Source: Alteromonas sp. M12
GTDB lineage: Bacteria; Pseudomonadota; Gammaproteobacteria; Enterobacterales; Alteromonadaceae
Reading direction: 5' to 3'
NCBI RefSeq assembly: GCF_037478005.1
Contig: NZ_CP144164.1
Location: 1,612,001 to 1,676,000, forward strand
Length of the DNA: 64,000 nt
The notes under the pieces are model-generated. The model worked only from the letters and a program-made list of their open reading frames with translations. It searched no databases and was not told the origin of the DNA. Position 1 is the stretch's first letter. Each line of letters opens with the position of its first letter. The position numbers and the translations under genes were made by a program. Positions 27,021 through 38,529 of this stretch are shown piece by piece.

Positions 27021-27791
27021 TTATTTGGTCTTTTCGATTAATTCAAATATACCTACCAGAGATAGGGTTAGCTTGTGTTTTGGGGCCATTTCTATAAGTG
27101 GGGACTTAGCCTGATGAGATTCGCGCATTTTAACTGATTGGGAAACGTACTCAGCTAAGACTGGATAATTTTCTTCGATTAATTCATTGATGATTTGTTT
27201 TGGCAGATTGGCGTTACTCATAAACTGGTTGGCAATAATACCTTCGATTTCTAAATCAGGGTTATGATCTTCTCTTATTTCGGCGATTTTTTGCTGCAAA
27301 CTGTACAAGCCTTGTCTGGCAAAATCATCACAATCTATAGGTATCAAGCAGCGGGAAGCGGCAATGAGAGCTGATAGACTATAGAAGTTAAGCGCGGGCG
27401 CGGTATCAATGTAGATGCGATCATACTCAGTGCTAAGCGTTTCTAGTGCTTCTTTTAACTTATAGATTTTATGCCTACTGTCTAATTCACTTTCTAATTC
27501 CGACAAACGTGCTGAACCGGCAATAATGTCCAAGTTTGTTACTTTTGTTGGCTGACAAAATTCCTTCGCTGGTTTGCGGTGCAAATGAAATGTAATGGTT
27601 TGTTCAAATAGATTGGCAATAGTGCAATCATCGTCTTTTTTAATGGCGTCTAGATAGGCTGTACTGTTACATTGGGTATCTAAATCTACCAATAAGGTTT
27701 TAAAACCGTGGTGAGCTGAAATGGCCGCTAGATTGACGGTTAAACTGGATTTGCCTACTCCACCTTTTTTATTAAATAGCACTCTTATCAA
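27021..27791 (-). CDS. Orphan ParA-family ATPase
   Basis: A 256-residue deviant-Walker ATPase. Motifs are the Walker A FNKKGGVGKSSLTVNLA with the signature lysine, the switch I/Walker A' region LLVDLDTQCNSTAYLD, and the Walker B YIDTAPALN. Members position plasmids, chromosomes or protein clusters on the nucleoid. There is no parB gene or visible parS array next to it, so it is not a standard chromosome-partition pair. A role in positioning a cargo is possible; it might be PHA or lipid granules given the phasins nearby, but this is speculation. The upstream region is shared with a tetR gene. Confidence 0.85.
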   Translation of the reverse strand: MIRVLFNKKGGVGKSSLTVNLAAISAHHGFKTLLVDLDTQCNSTAYLDAIKKDDDCTIANLFEQTITFHLHRKPAKEFCQPTKVTNLDIIAGSARLSELESELDSRHKIYKLKEALETLSTEYDRIYIDTAPALNFYSLSALIAASRCLIPIDCDDFARQGLYSLQQKIAEIREDHNPDLEIEGIIANQFMSNANLPKQIINELIEENYPVLAEYVSQSVKMRESHQAKSPLIEMAPKHKLTLSLVGIFELIEKTK

Positions 27792-28122
27792 TGGGATTGC
27801 CTCTGGATTTGGATTGGCGAAACAGGAACCATTTTCGCTCTACTATATTATTGAACTGCGCAATTACCAGTCTTGATATTTGCTATGCTGTGGATAAATA
27901 ATAATATTAATGACCAGAAAGTAAACATAATTTACCGAAAGCATGATACAAATAAATAAAGCGTTATTTCATTCGTAGCTCTTGTATGTTCACAACGGGT
28001 TATGAAATGATGGGTATTATTAATTTTGTCATATTTTTATACGCTACCGCATATCCTAGCGTAATTTAATTATCGTATTGGCAAGAAAGAGTAAATCGTT
28101 CGACTAACTTTGGTTGATCACT
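27792..28122. other. 331-base divergent intergenic region
   Basis: Between parA (minus) and tetR (plus). It contains a 7-bp inverted repeat at 28040-28063 (TACGCTA and TAGCGTA around ten bases), a possible TetR operator about 60 bases before the tetR start. Otherwise AT-rich with no frame or RNA gene that I can support. Confidence 0.4.
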
Positions 28123-28773
28123 ATGAAAACGGCAGAGAAAATACTAGTCACTTCGTTGGATTTATTTAACCAACACGGGGAGAGTAATGTCAGTAGTGTT
28201 GATATTGCGGTTGAATTAGATATTAGCCCCGGTAATTTATATTATCATTTCAAAGGCAAGGAAATGATAGTGGCCGCGTTATTTGATTTATATAAAAATC
28301 AAATAGATACAGCATTTAATTCTGCTACCAACAAAGATTTAAGTATTGAAGAGTTTTTTTATTTTCTATACGTAATTTTAGAAAAAGGCCATCATTTTCA
28401 ATTTCTGTTTCATAATCAAGCTAATCTTGCTGAAAATTATCCGACGGTTGCCAAGAAGTTCAAACTGCTTATCCTCTCGCAAGAAAGGAGTATAGAAAAA
28501 TTAATTAAGTCGTTTATTCAAAATAGCAGTTTAAAAGCCACTTTTCACCAAGGAATTCAAATTGTCGAGCTGGTTGGTCTAGTCTTTACTCAATCAGCGA
28601 ACTATTATGCATTAAAAGGTCAAAATATCAGCGATGAGACGCATTTGTATAAGGGACTAGCGACCATTCTATTTGCTGTATTGCCCTATATAAACCTGCC
28701 ACCTGGGGAATTGCATCATTTACAAGAAGCAATTGCTACCCAAACTTTGGTCAGTGGGTTAGGCGTTTCCTAA
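28123..28773 (+). CDS. TetR/AcrR family transcriptional regulator
   Basis: A 216-residue repressor-type protein. The N-terminal helix-turn-helix is clear (KILVTSLDLFNQHGESNVSS, then VDIAVELDISPGNLYYHFKG). The C-terminal ligand domain is not assignable to a known effector; it is hydrophobic, as in fatty-acid or lipid responsive members. The ATG at 28123 is preferred to a TTG nine bases upstream. The gene ends 28 bases before the WS/DGAT gene, so the regulator and the synthase are likely one operon, and the regulator may control it in response to acyl-CoA or related lipids (inference). Confidence 0.85.
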   Translation: MKTAEKILVTSLDLFNQHGESNVSSVDIAVELDISPGNLYYHFKGKEMIVAALFDLYKNQIDTAFNSATNKDLSIEEFFYFLYVILEKGHHFQFLFHNQANLAENYPTVAKKFKLLILSQERSIEKLIKSFIQNSSLKATFHQGIQIVELVGLVFTQSANYYALKGQNISDETHLYKGLATILFAVLPYINLPPGELHHLQEAIATQTLVSGLGVS

Positions 28774-28801
28774 GAATCCGTACGTTTAAGGAATATTGAG
28801 A

Positions 28802-30301
28802 TTGAGTAAAAAACTTTCATTTCTCGACAAAACATTTTGGATTACTGAGTCTGAAGATAATCCAAAACATGTCGCAAGTTTACAGCTTTTGGAAATGCCA
28901 GAAGATGCCTCCCCACAATACGTTGAAAACCTGTGTAATGAGGTGAAGCAATTCGATAAAGGCGTTAGTCCCTTCAATGGCACGGTTAAAACGTTTATGG
29001 GTTTTCCTATCGGCCTCAATGAAATTGACAAGTTAGATATGGATTATCACGTCAAGTACCATGTGGTTGACGACGTTAATGACAAAGAAGCGCTGCATAA
29101 ATTTGTTGCCAAATTGCATGAAGAATGGCTGGATCGTGATAAACCTCTTTGGCAGTACCACTTTATTACTGACAATAAGAATAAAGAATATGCGATTTAT
29201 GCCAAAGTCCATCATCTGTATGGTGATGGGGCAACGTTAATTCGTTGGTTCCAAGCTGGCTATCTGGCGGAAAAGAACACGGAAACATTTATTCCGGTTT
29301 GGGCGGCACAAAGACGAAGCCGCAAACGCCGTAAGCTAGGTATTTTCACCTTAGTATTTGGTGGCGCATTTGAACTGTTTATGGTGGTGTTTGACTTACT
29401 CTATATCGTTTTGCGTCTATTGATGAAGCTAACCCGCATCAACTCAACCTACATGCCTTTGCCTTTTTCTGGCACTAAAACCATATTAACTGGCCAAGTT
29501 AAGAAAGGTCGAGTGGTGTCCACGGTAGACTTAAACTTTGCTCGAGTTAGAGGTTTGAGTAAGCGTGCCAGAGCATCTGCCAATGAAATTTTACTCTGCT
29601 GTTTTGATATTGGGGTTCATCGATTTTTAATGGATAGAGGACACACTTTCAAAAAAGCGCTCTATACTAATATGCCAATCAACCTGCGAAAACCTGGTGA
29701 TCAGGCCGCGGGGAACAAAATAGCTATCGTGCCTGTGCGCTTGGCTCACGGTAAAAATGATCCTTATTTACGCTTGCGCCAAATCATCGAGAATCATCGT
29801 ATTGTAAAACGCGCGGCAAAGCGCTCCAGACCCTTAGCATTCAGTTATTACACTGTGCTAATACAGTCTTACTCATTGATATTTGAAATGTTGCGGCTGT
29901 CTGACTTTGTGCGTCCTATCGCCAATATTCTAATTTCCAATGTGCCTGGCCCAACAGATGTGCGCTATTTAAAAGACAGCAAATTATTGGCCTGTTATCC
30001 CATTTCAACGATGACCTCTGGTGGAGGCGTAAATATCACTTTAATTACCTATGCAGGAACTGCAAATGTGGGGATTGTTTGCTGTGATAAAAACGTAAAA
30101 TCTTTGGAGACTTTATCTGTTTATTTCACCGAAGCTTTTGAGATGTTGGAAAGGTGTATTGATGATCCGTCTTTGAACATTGACGATATTGGTGAACGTG
30201 TGCGTCAAACCGACTTGTCTATTGTGGATGATGAGGTCTATGATGAAGAAGCCGATCACGACCACTTGGAGTCAGAAAATACAGCTAAAAAGTCTGCTTA
30301 G
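28802..30301 (+). CDS. Wax ester synthase/diacylglycerol acyltransferase (WS/DGAT)
   Basis: Transfers acyl groups from acyl-CoA to fatty alcohols or diacylglycerol, making wax esters or triacylglycerol for storage. The 499-residue protein shows the catalytic HHLYGDG motif (HHxxxDG, residues 137-143), the PLWQYHFI segment, LPFSGTKTILTG, NMPINLRKPGD and the C-terminal SNVPGP of the DUF1298 domain. A hydrophobic stretch (about residues 180-210) suggests membrane association. I start at the TTG at 28802, because AAGGA is nine bases before it; the TTG at 28796 would sit too close. The last 40 residues are very acidic. It converges with an unknown gene and overlaps it by four bases. Confidence 0.9.
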   Translation: MSKKLSFLDKTFWITESEDNPKHVASLQLLEMPEDASPQYVENLCNEVKQFDKGVSPFNGTVKTFMGFPIGLNEIDKLDMDYHVKYHVVDDVNDKEALHKFVAKLHEEWLDRDKPLWQYHFITDNKNKEYAIYAKVHHLYGDGATLIRWFQAGYLAEKNTETFIPVWAAQRRSRKRRKLGIFTLVFGGAFELFMVVFDLLYIVLRLLMKLTRINSTYMPLPFSGTKTILTGQVKKGRVVSTVDLNFARVRGLSKRARASANEILLCCFDIGVHRFLMDRGHTFKKALYTNMPINLRKPGDQAAGNKIAIVPVRLAHGKNDPYLRLRQIIENHRIVKRAAKRSRPLAFSYYTVLIQSYSLIFEMLRLSDFVRPIANILISNVPGPTDVRYLKDSKLLACYPISTMTSGGGVNITLITYAGTANVGIVCCDKNVKSLETLSVYFTEAFEMLERCIDDPSLNIDDIGERVRQTDLSIVDDEVYDEEADHDHLESENTAKKSA

Positions 30302-31023
30302 AATTTAAACCTGACACAACGTTGCTCTACACAAACTGATTGGCCATGTTGGATGAACAAAGCTTCTTGCCAATCGTTTTCGTCCAGTTTATAGACAAAT
30401 TCTGGGTTGTGTTTTGTTTCATCTAGTAACTTAATAATCTGCGGTTTGTGGTAATCCAATACCCGTTGTTTGCTTCCTGATAAATATAATCGCAAGTAAT
30501 CAGAGGCAATATCTGAACTTCCCGCAGTCATTAAGCCTAAAGCCGATTTGAAGGTACCAGATATTAAATTTTGTACGCTTCTAGGCATTACTAGATCGAG
30601 AAGTTGCTTCGAATCATTAAGTAACGCATATTCGTCATTAATCAACCTAATTGAATCCAATTCTAGTGAGTCGATAGTCACAGTCTTATTTTCAGCATCA
30701 TATTTGGGTGTCATATCCAATACAATTAGCAAATGCGCGCGATAAAGTGGATTGCTAACCGCATCAATATCTAAGCTTGAATAAAGCTGTACCTTTACGG
30801 TATTACTATTGCGTGGAATGTCTATTTCTGTCTCAAGAATGGTAAATGTGCCTTTACCCACAGGGACGTCGACGTCTAGGTGTTGCGGAAAATGTGGCCT
30901 TGCCAAATCATTTAACTCTTCGACGGTATAATCTACATGGCTTATTTTGCCTAGCTTGATCATCCATTTAGCAATGAACTTATTGAGTTTTAGTGAAAAC
31001 CGTTTTCTAAGTGTTTCTGCCAC
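30298..31023 (-). CDS. Unknown protein next to WS/DGAT
   Basis: A 241-residue protein I do not recognise with certainty. After a basic N terminus (MAETLRKRFSLKLNKFIAKW) it is a beta-rich domain with alternating polar and hydrophobic strands (VPVGKGTFTILETEIDIPRN, then VQLYSSLDIDAVSNPLY and AHLLIVLDMTPKYDAE). Such tubular lipid-binding folds (DUF1439/YceB-like) look similar, so a lipid-carrying role is possible but unproven. No cleavable leader is clear. The 3' end overlaps that of the WS/DGAT gene by four bases. Family assignment is weak. Confidence 0.6.
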   Translation of the reverse strand: MAETLRKRFSLKLNKFIAKWMIKLGKISHVDYTVEELNDLARPHFPQHLDVDVPVGKGTFTILETEIDIPRNSNTVKVQLYSSLDIDAVSNPLYRAHLLIVLDMTPKYDAENKTVTIDSLELDSIRLINDEYALLNDSKQLLDLVMPRSVQNLISGTFKSALGLMTAGSSDIASDYLRLYLSGSKQRVLDYHKPQIIKLLDETKHNPEFVYKLDENDWQEALFIQHGQSVCVEQRCVRFKF

Positions 31024-31256
31024 GTAGTTGTTAACTTATTCATCATTATCCAGCACTAAGTGTGAAGGTGAGAGGCTTTTAATGTCAAGTTTGGCGTTAT
31101 TTATTTCATTTCATTTGTACATTAAAGTAACAACCCATTTTATTTTTTGGTAAACTGACTGGTATGACATCAGAGCAGTTGACTAGCTTTGTGAACTTAA
31201 GTAACTATTTATTCGTAGTTGTAACTAACAAAAAAACCTTTGAAGTAGAAGCCGAC

Positions 31257-32876
31257 ATGCATGAATTAAAACAGACCCAATTTGATTTTATTATTATTGG
31301 CGCAGGTTCGGCTGGATCCACATTGGCTTCTCGGCTAAGTGAAAATCCCAATGTTCAGGTCTGTCTGCTTGAAGCGGGTGGAAAAGACTCCAATCCTTTG
31401 ATCCATATTCCCTTTGGTTTGTCATTGCTTTCAAGAATTAAAAATGTCGGCTGGAATTATAATACCGCGTCACAGGTTAACCTAGACAATCGAGAATTAT
31501 ATTGGCCTCGTGGTAGAACCTTAGGCGGTTCTAGTTCGATAAACGCAATGTGTTATATACGCGGTGATCAGAAAGACTACGATGACTGGCAAGCCCAAGG
31601 CGCTCAAGGGTGGGATTGGCAGTCAGTTAAACCTTATTTTATTAAATCTGAACGGCAACAACACGGTGCCAGTGACAATCATGGCAATCAGGGGTTGTTG
31701 CATGTTAATGACCTACGCCACACCAACAAATTATCCCAATCTTTTGTTAAAAGCGCCGCACAAGTGGGCATGCCAATTCTACAAGACTTCAACGGAGAAG
31801 AACGGGAAGGTTTAGGTTTTTATCAAGTAACTCAAGTAAATGGGCAACGATGTTCTAGTGCAAAAGGCTATTTGCAACCAGCTTTACAACGCTCTAACTT
31901 AACCGTGCTCACCCATGCACAAGTGGAACATATTGTTGTTGATGATGGTGTTGCTACTGGAGTTAAATTACATTTAAAAGACAAATTGATACAGCTTAAC
32001 GCGAAGCAAGAAGTGCTGCTTTGTGGCGGAGCTATCAATAGCCCGCAAATACTCATGTTATCTGGAATTGGCCCTAAAGCGCATCTGGCTGAACATGGCA
32101 TAAAGGTTAACGTTGATTTACCTGGTGTCGGGCAGAATTTACAAGATCATTTGGATGCTATCGTCCAGCAGCGATGTGAAGCCAGAGAAAGTTACGCTGT
32201 AGCGCTGCCGTCATTACCTATGTATATCAAATCAGTATTTCAATATTTATTTGGACGTAAAGGATTAATGACATCGAACATTGCCGAGGCAGGTGGGTTT
32301 GCTAAATCCAAATATGCTACCGACCGTCCCGATCTGCAATATCATTTTTTACCAGCAATTTTATTGAATCATGGTCGTAGCACCGCTTTTGGATATGGTT
32401 ATGGCGTCCATGTTTGTTGTTTATATCCTAAAAGCGTAGGTGAAATAAGGTTGGCATCATCAGATCCATTGGCTCCGGCGATTATCGACCCAAATTATTT
32501 AAGCCATCCAGATGATATAGCTGTAATGATTGATGGCGTTCGCAAAGCCCGTGAATTATTGGCAACGAGTGAATTTAATCAGTACGGTTCCCGTGAAATC
32601 GGGCCAGGTATTGCTGCACAATCAGATGAAGAAATATTAGCTTATCTACGTAAACGGGCAGAGACCATTTATCATCCCATTGGTACTTGTAAAATGGGCA
32701 ACACTGAAGATCCCATGACGGTGGTAGATAGTCAGCTAAAAGTGAAGGGAATAACAGGCCTGCGTGTGGTTGATGCGTCAGTGATGCCAAGTTTAATAGG
32801 TGGTAACACCAATGCTCCGACTATCATGATCGCTGAAAAAGCGGCCGATATGATAAAACAGCAGTACCAATTGTAA
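31257..32876 (+). CDS. GMC-family FAD-dependent oxidoreductase (choline dehydrogenase-like)
   Basis: Oxidises an alcohol with a flavin cofactor. The 539-residue protein has the Rossmann FAD motif IIGAGSAGSTLASRLSENPN, GMC signature 1 GRTLGGSSSINAMCYIRGD, signature 2 GGAINSPQILMLSGIGP, and the C-terminal active site IYHPIGTCKMG with NTNAPTIMIAEKAADMI. It is soluble with no leader. The upstream in-frame ATG at 31164 adds 31 residues not seen in the family, so I use the ATG at 31257. The substrate is not known; relatives act on choline, long-chain or aliphatic alcohols and PEG. The lipid context suggests a fatty alcohol is worth testing. It converges with the next tetR (6-base gap). Confidence 0.9.
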   Translation: MHELKQTQFDFIIIGAGSAGSTLASRLSENPNVQVCLLEAGGKDSNPLIHIPFGLSLLSRIKNVGWNYNTASQVNLDNRELYWPRGRTLGGSSSINAMCYIRGDQKDYDDWQAQGAQGWDWQSVKPYFIKSERQQHGASDNHGNQGLLHVNDLRHTNKLSQSFVKSAAQVGMPILQDFNGEEREGLGFYQVTQVNGQRCSSAKGYLQPALQRSNLTVLTHAQVEHIVVDDGVATGVKLHLKDKLIQLNAKQEVLLCGGAINSPQILMLSGIGPKAHLAEHGIKVNVDLPGVGQNLQDHLDAIVQQRCEARESYAVALPSLPMYIKSVFQYLFGRKGLMTSNIAEAGGFAKSKYATDRPDLQYHFLPAILLNHGRSTAFGYGYGVHVCCLYPKSVGEIRLASSDPLAPAIIDPNYLSHPDDIAVMIDGVRKARELLATSEFNQYGSREIGPGIAAQSDEEILAYLRKRAETIYHPIGTCKMGNTEDPMTVVDSQLKVKGITGLRVVDASVMPSLIGGNTNAPTIMIAEKAADMIKQQYQL

Positions 32877-32882
32877 CTATAA

Positions 32883-33506
32883 TTAATCACTATCTTGGCT
32901 GTTTAATACAAACATTTGTAAAGCTGTTTCACACATCTCATCAATATGACTGGCGTTTGCATAAATTCCATCGATTAATAATCTTGCAATACCATGAATA
33001 GTCCCCCAAGTAACTTGGGATAAGCGCAGCGTATCTAAACTAGCCGGTAATAATCCCTTGTGTTGCCAATCACGGGTCATTTTCACTTGAAATTGAAATG
33101 TTGGGTAGGCGATGTCTTTCAACGAATCAGTAGCGCTGTTTTGTTTCCATATTGTTCTACCGAACATTAAATCATACAACTCTGGATTTTCAGCAGCATA
33201 ACTAATATAGCCGTGAATAAATGCCCTTAATTTCTGTTTTTCATTTAAATTCGGATTTTCAAATATTTCATCCAGTTGTAACTTCCAATGGCTAAAACCT
33301 TGTTCCGCTATCGCGCATAAAAGCTCATTTTTATCTTTGAAATGGTGATAAGGCGCTGTGCGCGAAACACCAACCTGATCAGCTAGTTTACGTAATGACA
33401 AGCTCTCTACTCCCTGCGCCTTGAGCATTGAGGAGGCGGTAAGTATAAGGCTTGTGCGCAAATCACCGTGGTGATAACGGGCTTTGAGAGGCTTTTTATC
33501 GGTCAT
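32883..33506 (-). CDS. TetR-family repressor, likely of the dienoyl-CoA isomerase-fadH operon
   Basis: A 207-residue TetR protein. The N-terminal helix-turn-helix is ESLSLRKLADQVGVSRTAPY followed by HHFKDKNELL, and the C-terminal half is close to the TetR_C WHG-type domain (GYISYAAENPELYDLMFG, then TWGTIHGIARLLIDGIY). It is divergent from the isomerase-fadH genes. The 191-base gap has a near-perfect 35-bp palindrome and a second shorter one, both with TTGACA half-sites, so self-repression and control of the divergent operon are likely. The effector may be an acyl-CoA intermediate (inference). Confidence 0.88.
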   Translation of the reverse strand: MTDKKPLKARYHHGDLRTSLILTASSMLKAQGVESLSLRKLADQVGVSRTAPYHHFKDKNELLCAIAEQGFSHWKLQLDEIFENPNLNEKQKLRAFIHGYISYAAENPELYDLMFGRTIWKQNSATDSLKDIAYPTFQFQVKMTRDWQHKGLLPASLDTLRLSQVTWGTIHGIARLLIDGIYANASHIDEMCETALQMFVLNSQDSD

Positions 33507-33527
33507 TCGTGCACTTTATCATAGATC

Positions 33528-33540
33528 TTGACAGCGTCAA
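33528..33540. promoter_or_regulatory. Second TetR half-operator palindrome
   Basis: TTGAC-AGC-GTCAA with outer GAT/ATC also pairing (33525-33543). It shares the TTGACA core with the larger palindrome centred 27 bases away. It lies just upstream of the tetR start at 33506. Confidence 0.6.
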
Positions 33541-33543
33541 CAT

Positions 33544-33578
33544 CTTACCTTATCTTGACATTGTCTAGATAAGGTAAG
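33544..33578. promoter_or_regulatory. 35-bp palindromic operator between tetR and the isomerase gene
   Basis: CTTACCTTATCTTGACA pairs with TGTCTAGATAAGGTAAG at 16 of 17 positions around one central base. It lies 37 bases before the tetR start and 119 bases before the divergent isomerase start. TTGACA inside it could also be a -35 element, so a bound repressor would cover the promoter. Confidence 0.8.
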
Positions 33579-33697
33579 TTTAAGCGTTCCTTTGAGGAAT
33601 TCATCCAATTTATAGGTACGCATAAGCTAACTAAACAGCCTCAATTAGGTAGGCGTGCTTTACTTATTACCTGTGTACCATCTTGGAGAAAATCGTT

Positions 33698-36633
<2,936 letters not shown>

Positions 36634-36663
36634 GCGAGGTTTTTTAACTGCGTAAAAACTATT

Positions 36664-36929
36664 AAATCCACGGCCTGAAGGCCGTGATACAGGTTGTTAT
36701 TCAATGTGATTTAACGATAAATTTGTGGGTGGGTGCTTTCGACCTGCATGAAGCCAATAAATCCAGGGTCTGAAGGCCGTGCTACAGGTTGTTATTCAAT
36801 GTGATTTAACGATGAATCTGTGGGTGGGTGCTTTCGATCTGCATGAAGCCAATAAATCCAGGGTCTGAAGGCCGTGCTACAGGTTGTTATTCAATGTGAT
36901 TTAACGATAAATTTGTAGTCGGGTGCTTT
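36664..36929. repeat. Tandem repeat, 95-bp unit, 2.8 copies
   Basis: Copies at 36664-36758, 36759-36853 and 36854-36929 (partial). All contain GAAGGCCGTG, ACAGGTTGTTATTCAATGTG and ATTTAACGAT. Copy 1 has a perfect hairpin, CACGGCCT-GA-AGGCCGTG (36669-36686). In copies 2 and 3 the left arm is CAGGGTCT, with two mismatches against the right arm. Copies 2 and 3 are the most alike at their 5' ends (about 55 bases identical); copy 3 decays after GGGTGCTTT. Confidence 0.9.
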
Positions 36930-36953
36930 AGCCCTGAGATTATCTTTGAATAT

Positions 36954-36983
36954 AAAAAAACCAGTCATTTGACTGGTTTTTTT
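36954..36983. terminator. Bidirectional rho-independent terminator between fadH and sodB
   Basis: Stem AAAAACCAGTCA with TGACTGGTTTTT and a two-base spacer, flanked by A and T runs. It can end sodB (minus) and fadH (plus). Confidence 0.88.
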
Positions 36984-37005
36984 GATTTAGCTTTTAAACT
37001 AAAAC

Positions 37006-37587
37006 TTATGCGAAATTCGCTGCCGCAAATTCCCAATTAACTAATGCCCAAAAACCACCTAAGTAGTTAGGACGAACATTACGGTAATCGATATAGTATG
37101 CGTGTTCCCATAAATCAACTGTGATAAGCGGTGTTACACCTTCTTCAGTGATTGGAGTACCAGCATTGCTAGTGTTAACGATGTCTAGGCTGCCGTCAGC
37201 AGTTTTTACTAACCAAGTCCAGCTTGATCCAAAGTTATTTACCGCTTTGTCGTTGAAGGCTGCTTTGAAGTCGTCAAAAGAACCCCATTTGGCAGTGATA
37301 GCATCAGCTAACGCACCAGTTGGTTCGCCGCCGCCATTAGGGCTTAGGCTATTCCAGTAAAATGTGTGGTTCCAGATTTGTGCAGCATTGTTAAATACAC
37401 CGCCGTCTGATTGCTTAACCACATCTTCCAATGACATATCTGCCATTGCCGTACCTTCAACTAAACCGTTTAGTTTAGTTACATAAGTAGCGTGATGCTT
37501 ACCATAGTGGTAATCAAGAGTTTCAGAAGAAATATGCGGTTCTAGAGCGTTTCTTTCATATGGTAACGGGGGTAGTTCAAAAGCCAT
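37006..37587 (-). CDS. sodB: Iron superoxide dismutase SodB
   Basis: Dismutates superoxide in the cytosol. The 193-residue protein matches E. coli FeSOD along its length: [20 protein letters not shown], metal ligands His27 and His74, then Asp and His in [15 protein letters not shown]. Gln70 in [13 protein letters not shown] marks the iron rather than the manganese enzyme. AATGGAGAATTTAC precedes the ATG (a good GGAG site). It converges with fadH and is followed by a terminator. Divergent to grxD. Confidence 0.96.
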   Translation of the reverse strand: MAFELPPLPYERNALEPHISSETLDYHYGKHHATYVTKLNGLVEGTAMADMSLEDVVKQSDGGVFNNAAQIWNHTFYWNSLSPNGGGEPTGALADAITAKWGSFDDFKAAFNDKAVNNFGSSWTWLVKTADGSLDIVNTSNAGTPITEEGVTPLITVDLWEHAYYIDYRNVRPNYLGGFWALVNWEFAAANFA

Positions 37588-37922
37588 GTAAATTCTCCAT
37601 TAATGTGAGCTTAGCGTTATTAAATTACTGTCAGGCTAAATGCTAGCGTGAATTTTTAGAATGTAAAGCCTCAATAAAGGCTTTCATTCTACTGTAATAC
37701 TATGATTTATAAATGATGATCTGGGGATAAGATGCTAATTATCAACCCGAATTACAAATACTTTTTACGAAGTCGTTAGATTATTTATGAATTTGCATTT
37801 ATTCAAGTATTTCCAATGATTGTGACAAATCTGCGTAATTTAGCAAACCTTTTGGAAAGCAGCGCTTGAAACAGGTAAACTAACACCCATATTCAAATTA
37901 ACTTAATTTAGAGAGTGGTAAA
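37588..37922. other. 335-base divergent intergenic region between sodB and grxD
   Basis: It contains a hairpin at 37659-37689 (arms GAATGTAAAGCCT and AGGCTTTCATTC, one bulged T), about 70 bases upstream of sodB and probably within its leader or promoter. The rest is AT-rich and likely carries both promoters. I could not place a Fur or RyhB-like site with confidence. Confidence 0.45.
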
Positions 37923-38264
37923 ATGGACACTGTAGAGAAAATCAAACAACAAATTAATGAAAACCCAATCTTATTGTATATGAAAGGGTCTCCGAAGCTG
38001 CCAAGTTGCGGTTTTTCTTCACAGGCTTCTCAAGCCCTAATGTCTTGTGGAGAGCAATTTGCGTATGTTGATATTTTGCAAAACCCTGACATTCGTGCCG
38101 AATTACCAAAATATGCAGATTGGCCAACATTCCCACAGTTATGGGTTGATGGCGAGCTAGTTGGCGGGTGTGACATTATAATGGAAATGTTTCAGCAGGG
38201 TGAATTGCAGCCTTTGATTAAACAGACTGCAGAAAAAAATGCTGAGCAAGACAAAGAAAGCTAA
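37923..38264 (+). CDS. grxD: Monothiol glutaredoxin GrxD
   Basis: A CGFS-type monothiol glutaredoxin that carries [2Fe-2S] clusters to apoproteins and works in iron-sulfur assembly and iron sensing. The 113-residue protein shows the active-site PKLPSCGFSSQA (Cys29), the glutathione-binding TFPQLWVDGELVGGCDI and a short charged tail. GAGAGTGGTAA precedes the ATG. It converges with bfd and shares a terminator with it. Confidence 0.95.
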   Translation: MDTVEKIKQQINENPILLYMKGSPKLPSCGFSSQASQALMSCGEQFAYVDILQNPDIRAELPKYADWPTFPQLWVDGELVGGCDIIMEMFQQGELQPLIKQTAEKNAEQDKES

Positions 38265-38291
38265 GTTTTATTTTAAGCTAGATTAAAAACT

Positions 38292-38318
38292 AAAAAAGGA
38301 GCGTAATGCTCCTTTTTT
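38292..38318. terminator. Bidirectional terminator between grxD and bfd
   Basis: AAAAAAGGAGC-GTAAT-GCTCCTTTTTT, a perfect 11-bp stem with flanking A and T runs. It serves grxD (plus) and bfd (minus). Confidence 0.92.
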
Positions 38319-38334
38319 GTGATTTAAATTTGTT

Positions 38335-38529
38335 TTAACTGACTTCTTTGAACAGGCTTTCATCGATAATAGTTGTGTCAATGATATCTTGTGCCATTTG
38401 TATACAACGACCGCACTGGCTGCCGACACCAAATTTGGCGCGCAATTCTCGAGTGCTTCCAATACCGTCCTCGCGGACAGCTTTTGCAATAGCTTTATCA
38501 GTAATGCCGTGACACAAACAAACGTACAT
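38335..38529 (-). CDS. bfd: Bacterioferritin-associated ferredoxin Bfd
   Basis: A 64-residue [2Fe-2S] protein that helps release iron from bacterioferritin. All four cluster cysteines are present at family spacing: Cys4 and Cys6 in MYVCLCHGIT, Cys39 and Cys42 in GSQCGRCIQ. The length equals that of E. coli Bfd. Typically induced by iron limitation. No bacterioferritin gene lies next to it here; instead grxD is convergent. It has a good ribosome site (TGAGGTGTAA) before the ATG. Confidence 0.94.
   Translation of the reverse strand: MYVCLCHGITDKAIAKAVREDGIGSTRELRAKFGVGSQCGRCIQMAQDIIDTTIIDESLFKEVS

Larger units (their letters stand above)
36634..37005. other. 372-base intergenic region with a 95-bp tandem repeat
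   Basis: Between fadH and the convergent sodB. It holds nearly three copies of a 95-bp unit (36664-36929) and a bidirectional terminator at 36954-36983. No coding frame is supported. Confidence 0.8.
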
